NCBI RefSeq assembly: GCF_003073045.1
Contig: NC_037592.1
Coordinates: forward strand, 965,371-1,029,370
Direction of reading: 5' to 3'
Origin: Pomacea canaliculata
Taxonomy: Eukaryota; Mollusca; Gastropoda; Architaenioglossa; Ampullariidae
Length of the DNA stretch: 64,000 nt
This document shows, piece after piece, positions 30,899 through 43,338 of the stretch; position 1 is the stretch's first letter; each line of letters opens with the position of its first letter. The translations under genes were made by a program, and so were the position numbers. The notes beneath the pieces were generated by a model. The model was given only the letters and a program-made list of their open reading frames with translations. It did no database searches and had not been told where the DNA came from.

Positions 30899-33000
30899 GT
30901 GAGCTAGAATCTGTGCACCAGGCAGGGCTAGTTCATTTTCAGTGGGTGCCGAGTTGTGGTGTAAGCAGGCATGAATGGTGGCAAAAGCTGAGGAAGACAT
31001 AGTAAATGTATTTAATGAAATTTTGTCATTTTGCCAAGAGTAATGACACAAGTCATCTAAATGTATTTAAATTGCTTTAAAAATGAAAAAAACTGAATGA
31101 CAATTCTTTCAGACAAGTAAACTTTCTCGAAGCCAGCTGTGCCCATAAGAAAATTTGCATCTTCAAATCTCAGGATTATATTTTTTTTTTGGAGAATGGA
31201 AATGTAGTGGTGCATGTCAAGATGTCTTAGTTTCCTGAGGCAAACATTTCTCTCCCACCTGTCATGGTTTGATGTGTATGACAAGCAACGGGTGCAATGC
31301 ACAAGTGTTTGTATTTCCCACCACCAGGCTGCACAGGTTTATGGTCTTTTTTCTTGTATGGAAAGGAAATATGAACACTCATCCAGCTGAGCCAGGATAC
31401 TAATGAGTGAGGTCACAAAATGCCTAGTAATGACCTAAAGTTACGAAGCTGCACAGACACAGCTGGTAGGCAACAACCAGTCTTGACAGTTAACATGAAA
31501 AGTACTAGTACGTAAAGACCGAGTATTGGACAAGATATTTAACATGCCTTGCTGGTTTTATATAGAGGTAATGATGTTCTGCACAAACTAGTATTACTTA
31601 TTATTATTGTCGGTGTCATTAAAATAATCTCTTTAAGTCTTTACTGGACCTAAGAAAAAAATAGCTTTACTCTTATGGAGCTGTATGTGTGATAGCTGTT
31701 AATCTGCCAAGCAACACAAGAGTGAAAGGTGAGATGTGAAATAACTCCTAATCATTCTGATAACCATTCTTTGGATGACATCCTTTTCCTGCCAAAAGCC
31801 AAAGATCAAATGTACAGTGTCTTCAATAAGAATAGCTCATGACTGTGATAATTACAGCATAGCATTTTAGCTATTAGATATGAAGTTTTCTGGTTGATTT
31901 TTTGAGAGCTTTTTAATGGACCATAAGCCACCTTGGCCTTTATGAACTACATACCATTTTTAGTCCTTTTATTTACAATCTAAACCAAATATTCATAAGC
32001 ACATTATTCCAGTACTATATTAGACTAGAATCGTTTTTCGATTATAACTCTGTGACAAAAAATACAATGTTCATGTGTGTTTTTTAAGATTATCCTGCTA
32101 TTCTATATATAGAACTGATGCAATGCTCTTGCTAATGACTAGACTTAGTCTTGTACAATACTAATGCATGTCTGGCTTGCCCTAAGCAGAGAAGAAATGT
32201 AGATGTTGGTTAATGTCTATGTAAAGTACATGAAAAGCTATTATAAGTGCCTTCAAATTGCTATCCCAGCACATACACACAAAAACCAGAACTGAGACAC
32301 CATACAAGTCCCAAAGAGGAGAAGATGAAAAGCACAAGGGTAGTTTGGGAACTCATATGCTTAGGCTTTTTGCTTCATTTATATAGAATATTTAATAATC
32401 AGGTTCTGTATCATCAGCTTTCTTTATAGTAGACCTTCTACAACTATAGTCTGTCCACAGCCTTTATTCTGTGTAGAATACTTGATAATCACCTTCTGTA
32501 TCCTCAGCTCTTTTTTTATATTATGTACACGCACATGCATAGCCCTAGGTCATAACAGTAAAGCATTTGGAAAATGCTTTTTTCAGCATATTACATGTCT
32601 TTGGTGTGTCTGCGTTGAGGGGTGTAATGGTGTGCTTTGTGCTTTATCAGTTTCAGTTAAACAGTTGCTCGTATTAGCTTAAAGGTTATCATCATTCAGA
32701 GAGAATGGAAGAGTTCAAATATCATCCACAACTTTAAATTTATCAGAGGTAAACAAGATCAGTACCCTAATGGAAGATGGTTTGTTGGAGCGTGTAAATT
32801 AGTAACGTAGAAGTTAAATCAGTAGTACAGGTACAATCAGCCAGGCTCATCAAACTTCTACGCATCATATTGCAACTTATTTGTAAATATACATTTTGTT
32901 ATGGGGTGGGGAAGAATGGGGTTATGTGCTGGCCTGACGAGAGGGGGTAATGGGCGGGTCTGGTGTACCCTGGCTAAGAAGGGAACCTGGCCTTGGCCAG
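30899..33000. other. Intergenic, nothing recognised
   Basis: AT-rich, short ORFs only, no repeat family or gene identified by eye. Confidence 0.5.
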
Positions 33001-33305
33001 TGGATTTTTTTTCCTTCTTCTTTTCTTTTAAAGAAAGATTGACCTAACATTCCTCACTCTGGGGATTTTTTTTATATGGAGTGGAGTACTACAGCTTTGA
33101 TCCTTTAATGTCAGTTTTCTTCATTTATTAACCACACAGGTGTAAACAACTCTATGCTCAAGTAGTGATGTAGATCCTCGTGCACTTATCCTAATGTTTG
33201 CAGTCTATGTTATGTTAATGTAGATATTGATAATTGAATTGCAAGCATATTATTAAACACTAGGAAAATATTTTACGATTATGATTACAGGGGGCTCAGA
33301 GAGTC
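33001..33305 (+). repeat. Dispersed repeat C, copy 2
   Basis: Partner of 1828-2128 in the same orientation. Shared blocks are T-rich start, CACTCTGGGG, AGTACTACAG, TTTGATCCTTTAATGTCAG, GATGTAGATCCTCGTGCAC, AATGTAGATATTGA and a final GATTACAGGGGGC/ATTACTAGGGGCC block. Confidence 0.8.
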
Positions 33306-36300
33306 TACATCAGCGCTAGTTGTGTGGATTTTTCCTATTACTGTATAAGAATTGATACAGGAAGTCCATGATAGCTCGCCAGTTTTAGAAAACTATATCT
33401 CCACACAACCTATGGAGTTTGATCTGCTTTTGTCTAAGTAAGAACAGTGCTGGTCTCATAGGATGTCTTGCCATGGGTAGCTGCTCTCTTCCATTGTCTT
33501 CATTATCTAAGCTAGCATACCTCCCACAAAGATCTGTAGAATATGGAATAACTCTCTACTTTGTCATATCTCAGCTACTAAATCTTTTCACAAACAGGCT
33601 AAGCTGTATATAACAACAAGCTTTCAAGACCTCATGTCTGTATAGGTTCTCTCCCTCACCTACAAACCAGCAGTTTTGTGAAAGTGCATTTGACTGGTCC
33701 AGGGCATGTAGCTAAGAAGTGAGAGTAAGACTTTTTCCCAGGGAAAAATTTGAAACTCAAGGAAGTCATTTTTGTTGTTTCCAAAGTTAAAAAGTGAAGT
33801 CCAGACCACAGGGGCACTATTTCAAGTTTCTTTGCCCTAGAGAATCTTTGTCACAACTTTATAACTATGGCTCCAGGGTTGAAAAAACATCTGTAGGATC
33901 TGGACACCAGTTTACAATTTTGGAAACAAGACACTTGTATCTCATGTTGACCCAGGGCAAAGACTTAACCTTGCTTCATAAGTACCGCCCCAGGAGACTA
34001 ACCTGCTGGTACAGAACTATTGCAGAGGGTTAGGGTCAGGCTTATTGGCAAAGCTTGCAGTCATCCTTGTCAAGCCTGCTTTGGAAATGAGACAGTTTGC
34101 TGTTTCTCCCACATCAGCATGGGGTAGCCTTACATGGACAAATATAAGGAATTTTATAAAAGTGCATGTTTACATGTGCTCACACACAAATGCATACATT
34201 TTAGTTTTTTGTTTGGGGGTTTACAATTTATTGCATTAAAAGATGCAGAGTTATGACTAAGCTTAACCTCTTCCAATTTTAAGCTATCAGCTACCAACCA
34301 GTGTACAGCCTAATATATTCAATATTCTGTGAAGGTTAAGAGTCCACACATATGAAAATACCCTTGAAATTACAAGGGACTTCATGACAGTGAAAGAAGC
34401 TTTTATCACCTTGTTCATTCCCCAAACTTCTTCCACACATCTTGAACATTTCATCAGAAAGACAACTGGTTGAATGAACAAATGCAAGCCATCTGTCTGC
34501 ATTGTAGCATCAGAAACAGTGACATAGAGTTTCTATCAAAATAGTAGCCATCAATATAAAATGGTTATGACAAAGATTTAGGTAAGCTAAATGAATATTA
34601 TAAGCAATGATTAGGTCAAAAAACGTCAGAAGGTACCCGTGCATAGTTGAAAATGGTTTTAAATGACAAGACTTAAAAAATGCACAAAGTTAATTTCAAG
34701 ACAATTTCACATTAAATTCATTAAAGATAAAAAATAAGTCACTTCTGCTTAGTGTCATCCATGTCAATTAAGAAAAAAAGAGATATAATGCCAGCACACT
34801 CACTAAATAGTGTGAAAGGATGTGATTTCTTCCCGCAATGCTGTGTCACGGGGAAAAGTTCTGAACACAATGATGATGATAACATACACCACTGTTTAAC
34901 ATGAGTTAGGAGAAATCTGCATTTCCTGGGCCCATAGGGAAAACAATGTTTATGCTTCAGCGAGATGGAACTAGACACAAATCCCTCTCCGATAAACCGT
35001 CTTAACAAAGCAAGCTATAAATTTATAAAAAACAAGTGGCATAAAAAATAAAACAATGTTACTGTAATTGCTACTTGCTTGTAACAGGTGCTTTACAGTC
35101 TGAGGGCACATTCAAAATCCAGCACAACCATAACATAAAAACTAAGTTACAGGACCAATCAAGAATGAGGCTGTGCAAACATAGTCTACATCATAATGAG
35201 CCCATAAGGTCTGTTCACCCTGTGAAAATTATGATCTGCAGTGACCGGACGGTCCACAATAGCTACATGGGCCATGCCATTTATGGTCTTCAATGACAAA
35301 CAGGTTGACACAACAATGTACATGGTCCAGTGACAAAATGGGTTAGTATATGGTTCAAATTTCATCTGATATTTTTAAAAAGCAAAACCTCAGTCTTTCT
35401 TCTTGATATCTCAAGCGATTGATCATAGATAATTTTTGTACAAATTAAAAAAAACCTCAGCAATTAAAAACTGAAATCCCTTTTATCAGTTGGCTAAGAT
35501 CCACCATATTCACCATCAAGTATGAATAGTGACAATACTTAATTTTTAAGATTTGTGTTTAAGTTTAAATAAGCCTAAATGCAAACCCTGCATAGAAATG
35601 GATAAGTACTTATTTACCAAGGGACACTATACAAGAAACATGTTATAATGATGATCTCCAACAATCACCAATAACACACTTGCAGTCAGCGCTACATCAT
35701 TACTATTCATATATCTATGTGCAAAAAAGAAATTACTCTTCTTGTTCTTGTGTGCACACACATGTAAAAACACATACACACCACCCACATTTTCGTTCTA
35801 CAAACATTCACTATATCTACATTGTGCAATCTACATTTCAGTTCCACAATTGACTGTATAAACATAACCAACAATACATTTATGGATGAACGCTTGCTTT
35901 CATGACACAGCACACTGCATACAGAGTCAAGGAGACACACTGTACATAGTCACTGCTTTAACTTTACAAAACTGTTTCTCTGATAGTTGTGTTCTAGGCT
36001 ATATGATTGTGCCTGACGCAGGAAATCATGCAGTAAAATAAACCATGGGCTGGGTGTGACCTGTCAACCATAGTCTTATGCATGGTGCACAAAGTGCAAT
36101 GGATATATGCTGTAAATGTTTTTGTAGCTGCTTAACTTGTTTATATGTAAAGTAATTATATATATACACACATATATATTGATATGCACACATAGATAAA
36201 TGCTTATGCTACAGCCTCTGCATTTAGGTCAGATGATATCACAATAGCTGCATTACTAAAGCAAAAACACAGAAACAAAGCTTCATGAATCAATACACAC

Positions 36301-36644
36301 ATTTGTCTCATGAGAGAATACAGGCAAGAGAACCAAAGATACCCAAACAAAACTGATGACCAGCACACCACTGATCATGCAGACCACAGAACTGATTAGC
36401 CTATTGAGTAGGACTTTTTGAAGTGGCAGCTAATGATGTATTACAAGATAAACAGCTTTGTAATGAATGCCTCATCATAGTTGAGAGATGAGGAGAGACA
36501 GAACTCCTGATTGAATCTAAAGGGCCTTAACTGCGTATGCTGCCAAAACATCACATCTCTGAAGCCCCACAGTTCCATGCTTTTATCAATTTCTTGTGAA
36601 TAGTTTGTGAAGGACTTTTGTTTGAGGAATGAAACAGGCAAAAG
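33306..36644. other. Convergent intergenic region or distal RNF141 3' UTR, nothing recognised
   Basis: AT-rich and without conserved coding segments. The 3' end of the minus-strand RNF141 transcript could lie anywhere between here and 40.3 kb. Confidence 0.45.
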
Positions 36645-36648
36645 CATG

Positions 36649-37200
36649 TGTAGAGGGCCGGACGTGTCAGGAGACGCGTCACGAATTAGCTTTATTCGAG
36701 GCCAGGTAATTATAGGTAGGCGGGGATCAGTAACAGCGGACAGTGGGGGAAACCTTTCTGTCCACTTTTACGACCTGACAGGGCGCCGTGACTTAGGAGG
36801 GGAGCGAGAACTAGAGCCGGGGGTGGCAGATGTAGTAGGTACGGGAATAGCGCAGTAGTCAGTGGTTCCCTTAGGATTAGAGCGACAGCGTCAGGCACAG
36901 GTAGATTAGGTGACGAGTAGTCACGTGTCTGCTTAGTATATAGTTAGAGGTAGATGTTTAGTCGGGGCCTTTCTTCCCAAACACATTACAGTAGCAAGTC
37001 TGTGGGGGCCCGTTCTACAAGAACGTAGTGCGCTGAACGGAGACAAGAGACAGCGCTGACTGCTGGACGATACGAGCAGCCGTGGCCATTGTACAAGCAC
37101 GTGTAATAAAGGTTCACACACCCGCTGACAAGTTCCTGCCTTTTGGTTGAGTGTTCGACTGTTGTGGTCACCATACGACTCACCTTACCACTCGGTTACA
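36649..37200. mobile_element. Solo LTR of an LTR retrotransposon (552 bp)
   Basis: Starts TGTAGAGG and ends CGGTTACA, so its termini are the inverted TGTA/TACA. It is flanked on both sides by CATG (36645-36648 and 37201-37204), a 4-bp target duplication. Inside are a TATA-like AGTATATAG (36936-36944) and a poly(A) signal AATAAA (37105-37110) in the right order for a plus-oriented LTR. Base composition is clearly more GC-rich than the flanks. No internal gag-pol region is adjacent, so it is a solo LTR left by recombination. A 4-bp duplication fits several LTR superfamilies. Confidence 0.88.
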
Positions 37201-37204
37201 CATG

Positions 37205-38282
37205 TAAAACAAGACAACAATTAAATATATTTCACTCAATATATGTCATCTACTCGTGCATACATTTTTTATATATTTTTCTATTCCAAAAACCAAGACT
37301 AGAACTGTGGTGTCTTCTAAAAACATCCTGATATGAAACAAAGAAAAATGTGCAGATCTAAAGAGCTATGTATTCAGAGAGTGAAGTAGAAAATGTAGCA
37401 TTCCTCCCTCTGTCATAACCTGCACCAGTCTGTGCCACTACTGCCACAAACTTTATGCTCACCCATCCATCATACCCACCTATCATGTCCTCCTGCTTGC
37501 CTGTCATCTCCTCCAGCCCAAAAGGATTAAAGATTTCTTGTACAGCTCTGTTTCTAGTATATCTTGATTTGTATTTAGGTTCCTAAGCACTGCAGGCATG
37601 AATATTGCTCCCACTGGTCTATAAGGTTGTTGGTCTGGATAGTGATAATGAAATCTCTTTATCTTAATGGTCTTAATGTTGTTAGCCCCATCCAATCAGA
37701 TTGCTAGTCTGGCTAAAATTTATGCAAATAAATTTGTACTTCGACTAAACTGTTCACTCTTAAACCAGTTTTTTTCTCCCTGCGACCATCACATTTGACT
37801 TTGCATGGTCTAACATTCGACAACACTAACCTTTTAAGAATGGCCTTAAAAAGCGTTTCAATGACAGTTGGCCAATAGGAGGAGTATAAGAATTGATACA
37901 TCATCAGATGTTTGCTGATAATGATGGTTATCACAAATAGCTAGCACATCTTTATATGATACAACCCAGTAGATGGGCTCTATTTCATCTAGATGATACT
38001 ATTTGGTCATTTTGTCTGCATCAACTGCTCAAAACAATATGTAATCTTTCTTCTTAGATAACTGTTACAGTAGACAATGCATAATACCATTCATAACTGT
38101 CAACAAACTTGCAAGAACTGCAGAGCTTTAAATGAATTCATGACACAAAACAGCTGCTTCTATCAATGTAACAACAAATGATATACAAAAAAGTAATGTC
38201 TTCTTAGGATTATCAAACCAAAACATTCACACTAAAACTGACCAGAAAACAGTGACACATTTCCAAACACATGAATTATATA
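37205..38282. other. Intergenic/3' region, nothing recognised
   Basis: AT-rich, no gene or repeat supported. Confidence 0.45.
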
Positions 38283-38819
38283 CAGTGATACCTCGGTTCT
38301 CGAACGCCTTGACTTTCGACCAAATCGGTATTCGACCAGGAAATTCGAGAAAATTTTGTCTTGGAATCCGAACAAATATTTGGAACTCGAACATCCGAAC
38401 GTCCGAGATGAGCCGAGTTGAGCCGAATGGCGTTCATTCTGCCCAGCGCGCCCTGCTTGAGTCATCAGTGACAATAACCATCCCCCTTCCCTCCTCCCTC
38501 CACATTCATTCCCTCCTGCCATAAAGTTTGGTACAGGTACAGTAAATGAAACACAATTTACTGTACTGTACAGTACATTTTTTTTTTGTTTTGTTTTTGT
38601 TTTAATAAATACACTTTTATTTCTTATTTCTTGTTGAGACTCATGTTTTTCTACATATTATATACAAATTAGGCCAGTAAATAGGCATTTTCTGGGGCTT
38701 GGAACGAATTAATCCAGTTTCCATTATTTCCTTTGGGTTTCATTGCTTCGGTTCTCGAACAATTTGGTTCTCGACCGTCCTCCCGGAACGAATTATGTTC
38801 GAGAACCGAGGTATCACTG
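38283..38819. mobile_element. MITE with perfect 23-bp inverted repeats and TA target duplication
   Basis: Ends are CAGTGATACCTCGG... on the left and the exact reverse complement on the right, identical over 23 bp. TA dinucleotides flank each side (38281-38282 and 38820-38821). Degenerate copies of TTCGAAC/TTCTCGAAC recur subterminally. It is 537 bp long with no transposase. The TA duplication and CAG start point to a Tc1/mariner-pogo type non-autonomous element; the superfamily call is inference. Identity of the ends suggests a relatively young insertion. Confidence 0.9.
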
Positions 38820-38821
38820 TA

Positions 38822-40349
38822 TTGTTATTCACATTCCCTTACATGGGTATAAAATTAATCACAAAAAATTCTCTATTACTCTCAATCTCAACTTCATTTA
38901 AAATGATACGCTTTAAACTATATCTTCTGTATTTTGTGGTACAAGCCGTAAATATTGCACATAGGTCAACAATTTATAGAAAGGCTATAAATAAACTGCA
39001 TGAAAAATCACACATTATACTTCACACTATACTTATGGATGGAACACAAAGTTAAAAATGATAAAACATTAGAATGACAAAATGTGTCAAATGGCAAATA
39101 TTTAATATTAGAACGTCTGAATGTGGCATAAATCTTTGATGCAAATCCTGTCCCAAAATTTATGGTGAGTTAAATATTTGTGATGACAGACTTGTACTAT
39201 CTGATTATTATCTGCTTTTGTCTTACTCCTCAATACTGCATGTAAAAATAGCACAAATATGCACAAAAGATAAAAACATAGGACAAGATTTGACTCTATG
39301 TACAAAGACACTGAAAAAAGAGTGTGCTTGCTTTTACTTTTTATTTGCAGTAGCCTAAACACACATACCTGTCTGGATGCCTAAGGCTATGTTAACATAC
39401 TTAATCTACACTTTAGAATTTAATATTAAAACACCAGGGGAACAAAAGCCTAGTAACAGCTCAATGTATATTATCATAAAGCTTCAGTCTACAGATTCCA
39501 ATGAATTTCAACAAAGTTAAGCATTTAATAAAACCTCCTACGATTCAAGTCTTAACTCTTTCAGTTTACACCCACGAATGCAAATGTCTTCACAGCTCTA
39601 TAGCTCAATTGCATCAATAAAAATACTGAATGAGTTAAAAACCTCTAAGGCAGACTGTGCTGCAGTGTTTTCGTAGTATTGAAGAACTAGAAAAGAGATA
39701 CCTACCCAAAAGTTCTTAGAAAACTGGTGTCTGCTGCAAAGTGTCCTGACTGTCCTTAAGTGTAGCTTCCAGCCCTTTTGACATATGCCCTTGTTCTTAG
39801 ATAATTGAAAAGGAAGACTGCCACAGGAAGACTGAGCTTAGGTGATCTACTAAAAGGTCAACTGTAAAATTGGAAAGATTACTTTGATTTTACAGACTAA
39901 AAGTGCCTTCAGCAGCATCGCTTGTGTGCATGGCATCCCAAACACCAAACAATTATCTTCTACATAATCAAACTTTTCCAGACACATTAATCTGATCAGC
40001 CAAAACATATCAAGTCTTCCCAGGAAAACATATCTATCTCCAAAACAATTTAATGCAGTTTTGTACAGAAACACAAATATGTTTTAAAGCATAAATTTGG
40101 TCTACATTTAAAGTGACAAACAATTAAAAAGGTTTTCATGACTAATACAACATGTTTGAGCAGAAAATGCTGACAGAGGCTTTGCACAAGTGTCTGGTCC
40201 CGGATTCTACAGTTTTGAACTATGAAACACCTGAATCAAGATATGGCTTGGAACTGATGTCTACTGTACCTCCTGCAAGCCTTTCTGCATGAGTACCTCA
40301 TCCTTATGTCCTTGCTATGAACATTTAGATGGCGTCCATAATTAAAACA
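38822..40349. other. RNF141: Probable RNF141 3' UTR region
   Basis: Directly downstream, on the minus strand, of the RNF141 stop codon. AT-rich with several TTTATT (AATAAA on minus) hexamers, but none stands out as the used poly(A) signal. Confidence 0.4.
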
Positions 40350-40509
40350 TTAGGTTAATGGCTCTCCAGTACGATCGACTAGACCTACTAGGTACCCCTT
40401 CACTTCTGTCTCGTAGTCTGTGGAGTCTGGCTTTTCTGTCAAAATCCAAGTGTCATCAGCTCCCCTCACCTTTTTACGACACAGCGGACAGTTGCTTTGT
40501 CGACGTTCA
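40350..40509 (-). CDS. RNF141: RNF141 coding exon 5: last RING pair and C-terminus
   Basis: Encodes [28 protein letters not shown]... to GEPLT and TAA. It supplies the final C-x2-C pair. The tail resembles the vertebrate tail with its W-(I/V)-(L/V) segment and a short helix. Confidence 0.96.
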
Positions 40510-43296
40510 CTTTTTAAACAAACAGCATCATATTACAGGTTAGTGGCATGTCTTGCAATTAACATTTTTATATAAAGAAAGCAAACTAAGTGGGTCTAAA
40601 GAATTAACGTGAAACACATTTTATCGTAACTTGCTTACATCCCCATCTAGGCAGGAGATTGAATGAATAAATGGTTCATGGCAGCAAGTCTGGGGCAAAT
40701 TAGTCATTATCACAACTGCAGTTTTTGCGCTGGCAATATCTTGTATATTTTATTGCTGATATATATGGGGACTAATACAATCAGGGAGGTCATAATGAAT
40801 CCAATCTATGAATTTTTAGCTCCAGCTAGTAAAACAATTAACAACCTTAGTTTGGTTTTTTTTTAAAAATTGTTAAATTGCTGATTTCAGGCAGAAATAT
40901 TTAGTGACTACCCAAAGTTTGAAAGGGGTGTTATCATGAAAATGAGGGACTTGCAATCTTGCTAGCATTTGCACAATCTTTTTCCTTGACTCATTCTACA
41001 GAGAAAATATAGATGGACTTCAATTCCAACCTGGTCCAAGAGTCAATGCAGATCTCACAGAAGTTGTGGCCACAAGCCAAGATAACTTCTGCTTTACGCT
41101 CCATGCATATACAGCATTCATTCTCTTCATCTACAACTGTCCCACCTGATGTGAACCTGACAACAAAAGACAGTCACAAGGCCTTGTTTTCTGTATTAGT
41201 ATAGCACATGGATTCATACTGAAAATGTTTGTACAGGCAAAACAAACTTTTGTAACTGTTCTAAAATACAATACGAAATCATGCACAAGGAACAAATTTT
41301 AATGATGGCTGCCCCTTTCTAGCATAAAATCTTTTTTAACTGGTGGATTTTTATCCCCTCTGCCAGCACATTTCTAGTCCTGCATGTTTTCTCTTCTTCC
41401 ATTATTATTAATTTACCTGTTTAAAGTTTTTTTTTTTTTGCATGCCTTATTGCCTTGTACTGTTTAACTGTGCTTAGAGCTTTCCCTGTAAGAAATAGGA
41501 AGGTTTGTCTTCTTCTTCACAAGGGAGGGAGGGAGGGATAGTATCAAGCAACACTTTAAGTGTAAGAAACATTACTAAGGGGACATGAAATAATCCAGTG
41601 AAAATTATCCATGAGCTGCTCACTCATTGAATATGGCTGAGGATGAAATGTCCTCTGGACATGAATGCTGAAGAGTGGAGAGACTGCCTAGCTGTTCCAC
41701 GATTTCACGGTATATCACAGCATACTGACGCAGTGTCAGGGCCCGACAAGAATCCACCCGTTGTGTTTGGGCATTCACCTGCCAAATGTGGATTTCATCA
41801 TGTTGATCAAACTGTCAAGTACATACATTGTCCAAAAATGAATGGTCTTTTGTAGCCCTAGCAAAGAAATCTGAGAACAGAATGCACATCTTGCTGATCA
41901 TGGGAATTGAGCTGATGGTGGTGACCTAGTGACAAAAGCACCTGTCAGCACAACAATGAGGATCTGGTGTCATGGGTTTATAGTTTGTCTCGAACATACC
42001 TCTCTAAACATGACATCTGTTATCTGTTCACAGGGCTGACCTTTTGTGTGTGTAGAAATAGAAACTGAGTGAATGGCTATGATTTGAATGATAGTCAATG
42101 AATGTGTAAGATGCATTTGATGCCTACTGACAAGAGTGTGATTGACTTCAGGCATGTTAGCATCTTGATCCTGGTGGGACAAGGCACTCTATAAATAAGT
42201 AATACTATTATTGATCAAGCAGCAATCAGCCTTGATAATTTACAATCCAATTTCTTACAGATTTATGCTTCTGGATAATTAATCTTAACAGCTTACAAAA
42301 ATATTCCTGATTTTTGCCAAGAAATATGCTAATCAAGTGTACACCAATATGTTCATCAACTGTACCAGGTGACATGACAAGTAGATACATGGCTACCTTT
42401 CCTTCCAATCCATGGTTAGATACCTGTCTTGAAAGAGTGGTACAAAAACAGCCTTTTGTCTCTAAAGGTAGATGGAGACAGAAAATTTACACACAAGAAG
42501 TTTATTCATTATATTTCTTTTTTAATTTTTGTAAAGAATGTTTTCTGTTCACAAGTAAGAAATCTTATTATTATCTCCAAGGTGCAAGATGTACCTTGTA
42601 ACATCGTATCCTAATAGTGACTTTCCACAAGAAAGTGGTGTCTGTCCCTTTCTTCACGATAAACCTCAGTTGCTTTCCTCGGCTGTCACAGAATGTGCTG
42701 GTTCTGTACATTACACAGGAACAACAATGTGCTACAGTGGCTTGCTTTTTAAAAGTCTAAAATCTTTGATTAACCTTAACTCTTAGGTTAAAAAAAAAAA
42801 TTTCATGAAGCAAAGAATTAACGAACTCATTCTTACACTATCAAAACCTATAAATAAGAATCAATTGCATAGTTTATGAATGGCTTAAATATAAGTTTAT
42901 ACTTCTTTTATTAATTAGTTACTTGGATGTTGTCTTCTTCTAAGTTTATTAAGTTATCCAAAAGAAAATTTACAGGTTGTAACTGTTTAAAGATGCATTT
43001 CAGAAAAGCTAGATGGCATCTGACGAAATGATCATTTATGATGCCTAAATGCAGTCACAAGTAGAAAAGGGGAGAATTAAATAGAAAAAAGGCCCTGAAC
43101 AGTAAAAGTACTTGCAAACATGCAGAGTTAATTGTTTTGTAAAGTAAGCTACTCACATATTGTTGATCTCATCAATTGACCTCAAGAACTCTGGGTAAGT
43201 TAGTGTGGCAACTGTACTCAGCACATCCAAGTGAGCTTGCAGCTTTTGCATGGGATGAATGTTCAGCTCTTCACCCGTGCTTGTTGCCTGGCCCAT
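40350..43296 (-). CDS. RNF141: RING finger protein 141 (RNF141/ZNF230 orthologue)
   Basis: Five coding exons on the minus strand, 43296-43157, 42682-42595, 41778-41624, 41156-41031 and 40509-40350, join with consistent phases (2,0,2,2) to 222 codons plus stop. Vertebrate RNF141 is about 230 residues. The product begins [16 protein letters not shown], has [14 protein letters not shown] and [20 protein letters not shown] in the conserved N-terminal half, and then [15 protein letters not shown]3HC4 RING follows at about residues 142-184 ([19 protein letters not shown]), and the C-terminus is close to the RING. All eight zinc ligands are present, so an E3 ubiquitin-ligase role is plausible; vertebrate RNF141 is best known from testis. 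A 5' non-coding exon is likely, because an acceptor (TTTTCTCAG) lies 42 bp before the ATG. Confidence 0.96.
41031..41156 (-). CDS. RNF141: RNF141 coding exon 4: first six RING ligands
   Basis: Encodes [35 protein letters not shown]. It contains the C-x2-C, C-x-H and C-x2-C ligand pairs of the RING. Acceptor TTGTTGTCAG, donor AG|GTTGGA, phase 2. Confidence 0.96.
41624..41778 (-). CDS. RNF141: RNF141 coding exon 3
   Basis: After CACATTTGGCAG it encodes [20 protein letters not shown] and VIYREIVEQ..., then an acidic/Ser-rich segment. Donor GA|GTGAGC, phase 2. The plus-strand ORF across it is only a shadow. Confidence 0.95.
41925..42060 (+). repeat. SINE family A, degenerate copy in an RNF141 intron
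   Basis: GTGACCTAGTGACAAAAGCACCTGTCA corresponds to the box A end. TCTCGAACATAC and ACATCTGTTATCTGTTCACAGGGCTG correspond to the middle and tail. Strongly diverged. Confidence 0.65.
42595..42682 (-). CDS. RNF141: RNF141 coding exon 2
   Basis: After TTCTGTGACAG it encodes [20 protein letters not shown] and VTIRIRCYK. This aligns with the vertebrate stretch ending in W-K-V-x-V-R. Donor AAG|GTACAT, phase 0. Confidence 0.95.
43157..43296 (-). CDS. RNF141: RNF141 coding exon 1
   Basis: ATG in good context (CTGCGATGG). Encodes the Met-Gly start (a potential N-myristoylation type MGQ terminus, as in vertebrate RNF141) to IDEIN. Donor AT|GTGAGT, phase 2. The same exon extends upstream to an acceptor at 43338. 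Confidence 0.95.
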
Positions 43297-43338
43297 CGCA
43301 GGCTACAACTGGTTGGTGCTAACAAACAGCACCCAAAA

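Noticed and set aside
41643..41855. Plus-strand ORF of 70 codons
   Set aside because: It is the shadow of RNF141 exon 3 on the minus strand, which fits the family and the splice phases.
42226..42470. Minus-strand ORF and a 38-base splice-like segment ([12 protein letters not shown]) considered as RNF141 exons
   Set aside because: Exon 2 joins directly to the exon at 41778 in phase 0 and aligns continuously with the vertebrate protein, so no exon is needed here.
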